Shown: in pieces, positions 1 to 5,939 of the stretch
How positions within the stretch are numbered: position 1 is the first letter of the stretch
Layout: each line of letters begins with the position of its first letter
NCBI GenBank assembly: GCA_947369305.1
Contig: CANBLA010000052.1
Coordinates: forward strand, 1-6,942
DNA: 6,942 bases
Direction: 5' to 3'
Source: an uncultured Clostridia bacterium
Lineage (GTDB): Bacteria; Bacillota_A; Clostridia; TANB77; CAG-508
Translations under genes and position numbers: made by a program
The notes under the pieces: model-generated
Seen by the model: only the letters and a program-made list of their open reading frames with translations
Told to the model about the DNA's origin: nothing
Databases searched by the model: none

Positions 1-1
1 T

Positions 2-1792
2 ATTCAAACGAATGGAAGTGGTGATTTTAAAAATATCATTTATAGTATTTATGGAAAAGATATTGCTAATGGAATTATGGAAATTTCCTATGAATACGAA
101 GATATTAAAGTAAATGGAGTGATTGGAAAACCAGAAATTGCAAGAGCTAATAGGCAAAATCAAATCTTCTTTGTTAATGGTAGATTTATCAAAGATAAAA
201 ATTTAACAGCAGCAGTTGATCAAGCTTATAAAGGAATGATTCCAATCGGAAAATTTGGGTTTGTTATATTAAATGTAGAGATGAATCCAGAAAAGTTGGA
301 TGTTAATGTGCATCCGGCTAAATTAGAAGTGCGTTTTCAAGAGGAAAATACTGTTTTTAAAGCAATTTATCATGCAATTAAGTCAGGTTTTGGAAACGGA
401 GAATTGATTGAAAATATAGAAAGACCAATTGACATTCAGCCAAAAAAAGAAACAATTGAAGAGCCAAAAGAAGAGCTAAAATTAGAAATTAAAGAAGGTA
501 TGACAATTGAAGAGAGAATTCATGCAATTAATTCATTAATTACTAAAATAACACCTGAATCAAAAGTAGAAAAAGTACCAGAAGTTCCAGAAATAAAATC
601 TGAAAATATGATTGAAGATATTTATAAAACTGGTTTTATTGCTGATAAAATTGAACAGGTAAAAGAGTACAATGAAGAAGGTAAAACAGTTAAAATTGGT
701 AATACAAAAATATCAAGTAATACGCAAGAAATAGAAGTGCAAGAAATCAATGAAAAATTGAAAGAAGAAGTAGAAACTCCAGAACCTAAAAAAAAGTCAG
801 AAGAGGAAGAAACAACACAAGAAACAGTTAAAGTTGAGATTGATGGGAAAGAAGAACTTCAAGAAGATTTGCAAGATGCAAATGAAGAAATAAAGACGGA
901 AGAGGAAATCAGAAAAGCAGAAGAGAAAAAAGATGAATTTATTAGTGCTGTTACGGATAAATTGCTAGAAGCTAAATTAAACGAGGAAGACAGTACGCAA
1001 ATGATTGATACAGCCAAGGTAAGAGAAGCTTTGAAAGAAATTCCAGAAATTACACCAGAATTTGAAGAAATGTATAAAAAGGCATTTGGAATTGACTTGG
1101 TTGCAAATCGAAAAGAAGAAGAAAAAGATGATGAAGAAAAAATTGATTTAAACCAACTAGAAAGTGCAGATGTAGCTAATGAAAGTTTGTTTGAAGATTC
1201 AGAAGAATATCAAGAAATTAGCTATAAATTTATAGGAATTGCGTTCTCAACATATATTATTATTGAAATAAAAAATGATTTATACATGATTGATCAACAT
1301 GCAGCTCATGAAAGAATTATGTATGAAAAGGTCAAAGCTAACTATTATAGCGAAGAAGAAAAGGATTCTCAACTGTTATTGTTGCCAGATATTGTACAGA
1401 TTAGTAATAAGGAAATGGATATTGCAAAAGAAAATGTAGAAATGTTTGCAAAAGCAGGTTTTGAATTTGAAGAATTTGGGGAAAATACAATTAAGGTGAC
1501 TTCTGTTCCAAGTATGTGTGAAAATTTAAATACAAAAGAGTTATTTTTGGAATTGTTGGATGAAATTGATACAGTCGCAGTTACCGCGACACAGGAAAAA
1601 GAGGATAAATTTATTGCAACAGTTGCCTGCAAAGCAGCGGTAAAAGCTAATATGAAATTAGATATTCAAGAGGTAGATAGCCTAATGCAGACTTTATTAA
1701 AATTGCCAAATCCATTTACTTGTCCACATGGCAGACCAACTGCAATTAAAATGACGAAGTACGATTTAGAAAGAAAATTCAGCAGAAAATAA
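2..1792 (+). CDS. mutL: DNA mismatch repair protein MutL, 3' part (5' end outside window)
   Basis: The reading frame is open from base 2, so the gene began upstream and the ATG at 77 is internal. MutL couples mismatch recognition by MutS to strand nicking and repair. The visible part starts near the end of the GHKL ATPase region (TNGSGD...IYSIYGKDI). Numbering residues from the ATG at 77, it continues with the conserved FVNGRFIKD (32-40) and LDVNVHPAKLEVRF (74-87) of the transducer domain. A very acidic, Lys/Glu-rich linker follows at about 113-380, then the C-terminal dimerisation and endonuclease domain. That domain shows the metal-binding DQHAAHERIMYE (406-417, matching DQHA-X2-E-X4-E), ACKA (517-520) and CPHGRPT (549-555). 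These motifs mark the nicking-competent MutL found in bacteria lacking MutH. The linker is much longer than usual. The miaA start lies 10 bp downstream, so the two genes are probably co-transcribed. Identification is secure. Confidence 0.97.
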   Translation: MQTNGSGDFKNIIYSIYGKDIANGIMEISYEYEDIKVNGVIGKPEIARANRQNQIFFVNGRFIKDKNLTAAVDQAYKGMIPIGKFGFVILNVEMNPEKLDVNVHPAKLEVRFQEENTVFKAIYHAIKSGFGNGELIENIERPIDIQPKKETIEEPKEELKLEIKEGMTIEERIHAINSLITKITPESKVEKVPEVPEIKSENMIEDIYKTGFIADKIEQVKEYNEEGKTVKIGNTKISSNTQEIEVQEINEKLKEEVETPEPKKKSEEEETTQETVKVEIDGKEELQEDLQDANEEIKTEEEIRKAEEKKDEFISAVTDKLLEAKLNEEDSTQMIDTAKVREALKEIPEITPEFEEMYKKAFGIDLVANRKEEEKDDEEKIDLNQLESADVANESLFEDSEEYQEISYKFIGIAFSTYIIIEIKNDLYMIDQHAAHERIMYEKVKANYYSEEEKDSQLLLLPDIVQISNKEMDIAKENVEMFAKAGFEFEEFGENTIKVTSVPSMCENLNTKELFLELLDEIDTVAVTATQEKEDKFIATVACKAAVKANMKLDIQEVDSLMQTLLKLPNPFTCPHGRPTAIKMTKYDLERKFSRK

Positions 1793-1802
1793 AGGAGAAA
1801 AA

Positions 1803-2729
1803 ATGAAAGAAAAAGTCATTGTGATAGCAGGACCAACAGCTTCTGGAAAAACAGCTTTGTCGATTGAACTAGCCAAACAAGTAAACGGAGAAATTATATC
1901 TAGCGATTCCATGCAAATTTACAAAGATATGAATATTGGAACAGCTAAAGTAACCAAAGAAGAAATGCAAGGAATTCAGCACTATTTGATTGATTTTGTA
2001 CCACCTAATGAGCGTTATTCGGTATCCAATTTTAAAAAAGATGCTGAAAATGCGATAGAAGAAATTTTGATGAAAGGAAAAGTTCCAATTATAGCTGGCG
2101 GAACGGGTTTATACATTGATTCACTAATCTATGGTATTGAATATCCGGAAATGGAATTGGATAAGGAATATTGCAATTTTCTGATGAAGTGTGCAGAAAC
2201 AGAAGAAGGATTAAAGAAAATTTGGAAAGAAGCAAAAAAAGTCGATGAAGAGGCTGTTAAAAAAATAAGCCCAAATGACAAAAAACGCATAATTCGAATT
2301 TTGGAAATTTATCAAGCAACAGGAAAAAATAAGACTGAACAAGAAAGATTATCTAGAATAAATGGGATTAAATATGATTTTAAAGTATTTGCTATGGATA
2401 TGAACAGAGAAAAGCTGTATGAGAGAATTAACAGACGTGTTGATTTGATGTTAGAGCAAGGTCTGGTGGAAGAAGTAAAAGCTTTAAAGGAAAAATATGA
2501 ATGTTTTCCAACGGCTATGCAGGGATTAGGCTATAAAGAAGTAGTGCAATATTTGAGAAATGAAGATACATATGAAGAAATGGTAGAAAAAATAAAACAG
2601 GAAACTAGACGATATGCCAAAAGACAAATGACTTGGTTCCGAAAAAATAAACAGACAACTTGGTTAAAAGCTGAAAGTGGAATGCAAAATAATATCAATA
2701 TTATTTTGGAGGTTATGAAACTTGAATGA
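1803..2729 (+). CDS. miaA: tRNA dimethylallyltransferase MiaA
   Basis: MiaA transfers a dimethylallyl group from DMAPP to N6 of A37 in tRNAs that read codons beginning with U, the first step of i6A/ms2i6A synthesis in the cytoplasm. The 308-residue protein has the usual family length. Visible motifs are the P-loop GPTASGKT (10-17), SSDSMQIYKDMNIGTAK (33-49) with the likely catalytic Asp35, GGTGLYI (99-105), DKKRIIRILEIYQATG (159-174), GLVEEVKAL (220-228), AMQGLGYKE (238-246) and the C-terminal QETRRYAKRQMTWFRK (266-281). The ATG at 1803 is preceded by AAGGAG (1792-1797) that overlaps the mutL stop, giving a tight mutL-miaA pair as in many Bacillota. The stop overlaps the TTG start of the next gene by 8 bases. 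The hfq gene often found just after miaA is absent here. Confidence 0.98.
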   Translation: MKEKVIVIAGPTASGKTALSIELAKQVNGEIISSDSMQIYKDMNIGTAKVTKEEMQGIQHYLIDFVPPNERYSVSNFKKDAENAIEEILMKGKVPIIAGGTGLYIDSLIYGIEYPEMELDKEYCNFLMKCAETEEGLKKIWKEAKKVDEEAVKKISPNDKKRIIRILEIYQATGKNKTEQERLSRINGIKYDFKVFAMDMNREKLYERINRRVDLMLEQGLVEEVKALKEKYECFPTAMQGLGYKEVVQYLRNEDTYEEMVEKIKQETRRYAKRQMTWFRKNKQTTWLKAESGMQNNINIILEVMKLE

Positions 2730-3387
2730 CGAAAGAAATAAATTAGGTTTTTTAAAAATAGGATTGCTGGTAATAGGCATCTTTTGTATCATTACTTTGG
2801 TTAATAAAGGGATTAAGCTTTTGCAAAACATCTCGCAAAAATGTGTTGTGGAAGAAGGCTCTCTTAAATTTGAAGAGAGTAGTGAAGGATATATTTTAAG
2901 AGATGAAAAAGTATTACAGGGAGAAAATTATAAAAATGGTATGGTTCAAATGATTGCAGAAGGGCAAAGAGTTGCTAAAGGTAAACCAGCATTTCGCTAT
3001 TATTCTAATGGGGAAGACGAAATTCTAAGGCAAATTGATACATTAGATGCTGAAATTAATGCTGCGATTGAAAGTAGTGGATTGACTATATTTTCAACGG
3101 ACATTACCAATTTAGAATCACAAATTGAAAAAGTTGTGGATTCGATGTATTGTATCAATGATTTAGGAGAAATACAAGACAAAAAATCCGAATTGGATTC
3201 GTATATTTCTAAAAAAACAAAAATAACAGGAAATCTAAGTCCAGCAGATTCACATGTCAAATCGTTAATTGAAAAGCGAAATACGCTGGAAGGACAAATA
3301 AGCAATGCATCGGAAGTGATTACTGCACCAATTTCTGGTATGCTTTCTTATCGAATTGATGGATTAGAAGAGGTTTTACGGTGTTAA
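2722..3387 (+). CDS. HlyD-like membrane adaptor protein, N-terminal part (gene split by frameshift)
   Basis: This is the 5' part of a gene interrupted by a frameshift; the remainder is the next entry. The TTG start at 2722 is supported by GGAGG at 2708-2712 with a 9-base spacer, and it overlaps the end of miaA, which implies translational coupling. The 221-residue product has an N-terminal membrane anchor (about 10-28) with a short N-in tail. A lipoyl-like half motif follows (GYILRDEKVLQGENYKNGMVQMIAEGQRVAKGKPAF, 57-91), then a predicted helical hairpin (about 97-195, E/K/S/N-rich). Finally comes ITAPISGMLSYRIDGLEEVL (200-219), the returning half of the barrel-sandwich fold. This order is that of HlyD-type periplasmic adaptor or membrane-fusion proteins, which in Gram-positives are extracytoplasmic and often of unknown function. 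The frame then ends abruptly at TAA 3385-3387. No transporter gene is adjacent, so an export role is not shown. Confidence 0.75.
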   Translation: MNDERNKLGFLKIGLLVIGIFCIITLVNKGIKLLQNISQKCVVEEGSLKFEESSEGYILRDEKVLQGENYKNGMVQMIAEGQRVAKGKPAFRYYSNGEDEILRQIDTLDAEINAAIESSGLTIFSTDITNLESQIEKVVDSMYCINDLGEIQDKKSELDSYISKKTKITGNLSPADSHVKSLIEKRNTLEGQISNASEVITAPISGMLSYRIDGLEEVLRC

Positions 3388-3391
3388 TGAT
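3365..3391 (+). other. Frameshift junction in the HlyD-like gene
   Basis: The upstream frame reads ...GAA GAG GTT TTA CGG TGT TAA. The downstream frame is open after a TAG at 3365-3367 and reads ...GTT AAT GAT TTT AGC. The coding sense switches between about 3379 and 3385. Removing one base from CGGTGTT restores a continuous frame (LR-VNDFSYL). There is no homopolymer longer than TTTT (3374-3377) at the junction. The codon CGG just before the break is rare in such AT-rich genomes, which fits an inserted or altered base. Confidence 0.7.
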
Positions 3392-3415
3392 TTTAGCTAT
3401 TTAAGTACAGAGTTT

Positions 3416-3964
3416 TTGGAAAACTTAGATACCAAATCAAGTGCAATTATTTCAACAAGTAGTGAGAAGGGAAAAATAATTAACAATTTTGAATGCTATC
3501 TTGCGTGTCCAATGGATACTGAAAAGGCTTCTACAGCTAAAGTTGGAGATAAAGCAACACTAAGATTGCCGTCTTCTCAAGAAGTATCCACAGAAATTGC
3601 ATATATTGTGGAAGAAAAAGATAATAATAGAGTTATTGTGTTTAAAATAACAGAAAATGTGGAAGAATTAATTGCGTATCGTGAAATTTATGTGGATGTT
3701 ATTTGGTGGAGTTATCGAGGATTAAAAGTTAGTAATTCTGCAATTTTAGAGGAAAATGATGTTTGTTATGTTGAGAGAATAAAAGCAGGATATACAGATA
3801 AAATATATGTAAAAGTATTGAGACAAAATGATACTTATTCGATTATACAAAATTATACAGATGAAGAATTGTCAGAGTTAGAAATGGATGTTGAAACGAT
3901 TAAAAATAGAAAAGAGCTGAATGTATATGATGAAATTTTGTTACATGGACAAGAAAAAATATAA
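3416..3964 (+). CDS. HlyD-like membrane adaptor protein, C-terminal part (displaced frame)
   Basis: This is the continuation of the preceding gene in the +1 frame. The frame is open from 3368 and reads VNDFSYLSTEFLENLDTKSS from 3383, a natural continuation of the upstream GLEEVL. The coordinates given begin at the first possible start codon, TTG 3416, which has no ribosome binding site at a usable distance. Independent translation is therefore doubtful. The segment holds the beta-barrel and membrane-proximal domains of HlyD-like adaptors: KGKIINNFECYLACPMDTEKASTAKVGDKATLRLPS, then YREIYVDVIWWSYRGLKVSNSAILEENDVCYVERI, where 'GLKVSNSAIL' is the characteristic strand and turn. The C-terminus is acidic. 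Joined, the two parts would make about 413 residues, a plausible full length. Both halves are otherwise intact, which suggests a recent mutation or a sequencing or assembly error. Confidence 0.7.
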   Translation: MENLDTKSSAIISTSSEKGKIINNFECYLACPMDTEKASTAKVGDKATLRLPSSQEVSTEIAYIVEEKDNNRVIVFKITENVEELIAYREIYVDVIWWSYRGLKVSNSAILEENDVCYVERIKAGYTDKIYVKVLRQNDTYSIIQNYTDEELSELEMDVETIKNRKELNVYDEILLHGQEKI

Positions 3965-4043
3965 CAAAAATGTAACAAAACATTACAAAATATTACAACT
4001 ATATTAAGTTTGTGTAACATTGGTAAAAATTACCAAAAAAGTA
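3965..4043. promoter_or_regulatory. AT-rich leader region with TGTAAC/ATTACA boxes upstream of the sepF promoter
   Basis: This noncoding stretch has four related hexamers: TGTAAC (3971-3976), ATTACA (3982-3987), ATTACA (3992-3997) and TGTAAC (4013-4018). The first two form TGTAA-N7-TTACA (3971-3987), which matches the TGTNA-N7-TNACA pattern of GlnR/TnrA operators. Just before the -35 box lies a perfect inverted repeat, TTGGTAA-AAA-TTACCAA (4020-4036). It is followed by A residues rather than T residues, so it is not a good terminator on this strand and is more likely an operator. No clear terminator separates the adaptor gene from sepF. Assignment to any particular regulator is inference only. 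Confidence 0.4.
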
Positions 4044-4072
4044 TTGACAAGTTATTAAAAAAGATAGATACT
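4044..4072 (+). promoter_or_regulatory. Sigma-A-type promoter for sepF-divIVA
   Basis: A perfect -35 TTGACA (4044-4049) is followed by a 17-base spacer and a -10-like GATACT (4067-4072, 4 of 6 matches to TATAAT). Transcription would start near 4079, about 42 bases before the sepF start. The position directly ahead of sepF and the lack of other promoter-like pairs in the gap support it. A 10-bp palindrome TGTTATAACA (4080-4089) sits at the expected start point. Confidence 0.65.
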
Positions 4073-4120
4073 ATATATATGTTATAACACGAAGGAAAAA
4101 TTATTAGGAGGTTGTGAAAG

Positions 4121-4600
4121 GTGTCAGGAACAGCGATTAAAAAATTTATGAATTATTTTTGGGGTGAAGAAGAACCAGCAGAAGAATACGATGAGGAATA
4201 TGATAACACAGAATATGGTTACGAATATGCAGATGAGGAAGAGGAAAATGTAAGCGATACTTTGAATTTCTTTAAAAGAAATAAAAATAAAGTTGTTAGT
4301 ATACCTCAACCACAACAAATCAAAATGCAAATTTCAAAACCAACCAATTTTGAACAAGCCAATGATATTATTGCGCAATTGAAAAGAAAAAATGCGGTTG
4401 TTATTAATTTAGAATACGTTAGCAAAGATGTTGGAAGAAGAATTGTTGACGTGGTAAGTGGAGCGGTTGAAGCATTAGATGGAAATATAGAAAAGGTTTC
4501 TAATTCAATATTTGTTGTTGCCCCATACAATTATGATATAGAAAATCAATTTTCAAAAGAGAAAATGGATGGAAAATTTTCAGCTTCTTGGATAAAATAA
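4121..4600 (+). CDS. sepF: Cell division protein SepF
   Basis: SepF is a membrane-bound FtsZ partner that helps tether and shape the Z ring in Gram-positive bacteria. The 159-residue protein begins with a short amphipathic helix typical of the membrane-binding N-terminus (MSGTAIKKFMNYFWG, 1-15). A strongly acidic Glu/Asp/Tyr linker follows at about 16-45. The SepF domain lies at about 68-140: KPTNFEQANDIIAQLKRKNAVVINLEYVSKDVGRRIVDVVSGAVEALDGNIEKVSNSIFVVAP. The GTG start at 4121 is chosen because AGGAGG (4106-4111) lies 9 bases upstream and the product then starts like known SepF proteins. The gene is followed after 24 bp by divIVA, and both lie between a good promoter and a terminator, so they probably form a two-gene division operon. 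The yggS (PLP-binding) gene usually just upstream is missing. Confidence 0.95.
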   Translation: MSGTAIKKFMNYFWGEEEPAEEYDEEYDNTEYGYEYADEEEENVSDTLNFFKRNKNKVVSIPQPQQIKMQISKPTNFEQANDIIAQLKRKNAVVINLEYVSKDVGRRIVDVVSGAVEALDGNIEKVSNSIFVVAPYNYDIENQFSKEKMDGKFSASWIK

Positions 4601-4624
4601 TTTAAAATTAGGAGGAACCAAAGA

Positions 4625-5077
4625 ATGCTAACACCTTTAGATATAGAGAACAAAAGATTTACCAAGACGATTAAGGGATATAACGTAGATGAAGTGGATG
4701 ATTTTTTGGATCAGGTTACTTTTGAATACGAAAAACTCTATAAAGAAAATGCAGAATTTAAGAGTAAATTTGATGGTTTAAATAAAGAACTAGAACATTA
4801 TAAAACAGTAGAACATACTTTACAAAATACTTTACTTATGGCACAATCAACAGCTGAAGATATCAAAACAATGGCACAAAAACAAGCAGATCAAATCATT
4901 GAAGATGCTAAATCAGAAGCACAAAAAATGGTTGAAAATGTCAATAAAGATGAAATAGAAATTCGTAGGAAAACCGAAGAATTAAAAAAACAATTTGATG
5001 TATATAAAGCAAAAATGGAAGCACTTTTAATCTCACAATTGGAATTATTACAGGATAAGAATGAAGATAGTGAATAG
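4625..5077 (+). CDS. divIVA: DivIVA-family septum/pole-targeting coiled-coil protein
   Basis: DivIVA proteins recognise negatively curved membrane at division sites and poles and recruit division, cell-wall or chromosome-anchoring factors. The 150-residue product has the conserved N-terminal lipid-binding domain LTPLDIENKRFTKTIKGYNVDEVDDFLDQVTFEYEKLY (2-39). It is followed by long coiled-coil segments (about 40-70 and 75-145) rich in Ala, Glu, Lys and Gln, including AQKQADQIIEDAKSEAQKMVENV. At the membrane-insertion loop, Ile16-Lys17 stand where Bacillus subtilis DivIVA has Phe17-Arg18, a conservative change. The ATG at 4625 has AGGAGG (4610-4615) 9 bases upstream. The ylmH (S4-domain RNA-binding) gene commonly located between sepF and divIVA is absent. 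A terminator follows within 80 bp. Confidence 0.95.
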   Translation: MLTPLDIENKRFTKTIKGYNVDEVDDFLDQVTFEYEKLYKENAEFKSKFDGLNKELEHYKTVEHTLQNTLLMAQSTAEDIKTMAQKQADQIIEDAKSEAQKMVENVNKDEIEIRRKTEELKKQFDVYKAKMEALLISQLELLQDKNEDSE

Positions 5078-5114
5078 AAAGTATGATAGTAAAAATATTT
5101 TGATTTGCAAATAT

Positions 5115-5161
5115 AAAAAATAGGTAGTCGAAAAAGAAGGGCTATCTATTTTTCGCTTTTT
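5115..5161 (+). terminator. Intrinsic terminator after divIVA
   Basis: TAGGTAG (5121-5127) pairs with CTATCTA (5142-5148), with one G-U pair and a 14-base loop. The stem is flanked by an A tract (5115-5120) and by TTTTTCGCTTTTT (5149-5161). The A and T tracts can extend the stem. A competing hairpin, CGAAAAA (5129-5135) with TTTTTCG (5149-5155), would place the second T run directly after it. The A tract also allows weaker termination on the opposite strand. Position at the end of the sepF-divIVA unit supports the call. Confidence 0.7.
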
Positions 5162-5176
5162 AAAAACGAGACTTTC

Positions 5177-5198
5177 AATATTACATGATTGTAATATT
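5177..5198. repeat. 22-bp inverted repeat, candidate operator upstream of rsmD
   Basis: Two perfect 9-base arms, AATATTACA (5177-5185) and TGTAATATT (5190-5198), are separated by TGAT. The first arm recurs as a direct copy within CAATATTACAT (5176-5186 and 5206-5216), 30 bases apart, close to three helical turns. A second, overlapping dyad ATTGTAA (5188-5194) / TTACAAT (5203-5209) shares the region. Further boxes lie at 5231-5238 (TATTACAT) and 5279-5285 (ATGTAAT), the last overlapping the promoter -10. The arrangement looks like a multi-site repressor-binding region. The regulator is unknown. Confidence 0.55.
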
Positions 5199-5252
5199 TG
5201 CTTTACAATATTACATCCGTATTAAGTCTTTATTACATTTTGACAAATCCTA

Positions 5253-5280
5253 TTGACTTTTTACGAAAATGGAATAAAAT
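5253..5280 (+). promoter_or_regulatory. Sigma-A-type promoter for rsmD
   Basis: TTGACT (5253-5258, 5 of 6) is followed by a 16-base spacer and TAAAAT (5275-5280, 5 of 6). The predicted start near 5287 leaves a leader of about 36 bases before the chosen rsmD start. An upstream TTGACA (5240-5245) has no fitting -10. The promoter lies directly after the divIVA terminator and within the ATTACA box cluster. Confidence 0.6.
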
Positions 5281-5322
5281 GTAATTATCAAAATGAAAAA
5301 TTGTATAATAGAGGAAAAAGTC

Positions 5323-5886
5323 ATGAGGATAATTGCTGGAAAGCATAAAGGAACTAAATTATATACTTTAGAGGGACTACATACAAGACCAACACTAGAT
5401 AGGATAAAAGAACCGCTTTTTAGTATTTTGCAGTTTGATTTACCAGATGCAGTTGTTCTGGATTTATTTGCAGGAAGTGGAGCACTTGGATTAGAAGCAA
5501 TTAGCCGAGGAGCCAAACAGGCAATCTTATGTGATAATTCCAAACAGGCCATTCACATAATTGAAAAAAATGTGGAAAAACTAAAGGAAAAATCAAAGAC
5601 ACAAATTCTGGATCAAGATTATTTAGAAAACCTAAATTTTTGTAAAAAACAAAAATTAAAATTTGATATTGTGTTTTTGGATCCACCATATCAGACAGAT
5701 TTTGCTGAAAAAACAGTAGAAAAAATAGCAGAATATGAATTATTACAACAGCAGGGAATTGTCGTGATAGAAACAGATAGAAAAAAAGAATTTATTTGTC
5801 ATATAAATGAATTGAACATGTTTGAGATCTATGATGAAAGAAAATATGGCAGAGTTGAACTGGTTTTTTTAAAACAGAAAACATAG
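5323..5886 (+). CDS. rsmD: 16S rRNA (guanine(966)-N(2))-methyltransferase RsmD
   Basis: RsmD uses S-adenosylmethionine to methylate N2 of G966 in 16S rRNA during small-subunit assembly. The 187-residue length is normal. The N-terminus MRIIAGKHKGTKL is the family signature, followed by TRPTLDRIKEPLF (21-33). The Rossmann SAM-binding motif VVLDLFAGSGALGLEAISRG lies at 44-63 and the catalytic DPPY at 120-123. The C-terminal KYGRVELVFL (174-183) is also typical. The ATG at 5323 is preferred over the in-frame ATG at 5293. It gives the canonical N-terminus and has GAGG (5311-5314) 8 bases upstream, whereas 5293 has no ribosome binding site. Genomes of this group commonly carry coaD right after rsmD, but here the next gene encodes a coiled-coil protein. 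Confidence 0.95.
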   Translation: MRIIAGKHKGTKLYTLEGLHTRPTLDRIKEPLFSILQFDLPDAVVLDLFAGSGALGLEAISRGAKQAILCDNSKQAIHIIEKNVEKLKEKSKTQILDQDYLENLNFCKKQKLKFDIVFLDPPYQTDFAEKTVEKIAEYELLQQQGIVVIETDRKKEFICHINELNMFEIYDERKYGRVELVFLKQKT

Positions 5887-5939
5887 AGTTACAAGCGCTT
5901 TTCTAAGTGAATTTGTGCGATAAGAAAGGAAAATTAAAA

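Noticed and set aside
77..79. ATG 77 as the true mutL start
   Set aside because: The frame is open and clearly MutL-like back to base 2, and the conserved GHKL ATPase domain must precede it.
1369..1632. Minus-strand open frames, here and at 3000-3305, 4124-4330, 4306-4530, 5250-5552 and 5501-5689
   Set aside because: All lie opposite or mostly opposite well-supported + strand genes, give low-complexity hydrophobic or Ser-rich products, and show no family motifs. They are antisense shadows.
3379..3391. Programmed +1 frameshift producing the full adaptor protein
   Set aside because: There is no recognisable slippery site. The tRNA reading TGT before the TAA cannot re-pair with GTT after a +1 slip, and no Shine-Dalgarno-like stimulator lies close upstream. 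Mutation or sequence error is simpler.
5304..5309. Perfect TATAAT just before rsmD
   Set aside because: No -35 element lies 16-18 bases upstream, and transcription from it would begin at or beyond the rsmD ribosome binding site. The pair at 5253-5280 is better.
5293..5322. Ten-residue N-terminal extension of RsmD starting at ATG 5293
   Set aside because: It has no ribosome binding site and lengthens the protein beyond the conserved MRIIAGK start.
5888..5904. cre-like element with AAGCGCTT core between rsmD and the coiled-coil gene
   Set aside because: The core matches, but the flanking TG and CA of the CcpA consensus are missing and the site lies inside a putative operon. It is too weak to call.
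5907..5939. GTG 5907 as the start of the coiled-coil protein
   Set aside because: There is no Shine-Dalgarno sequence at a proper distance, whereas ATG 5940 has one.
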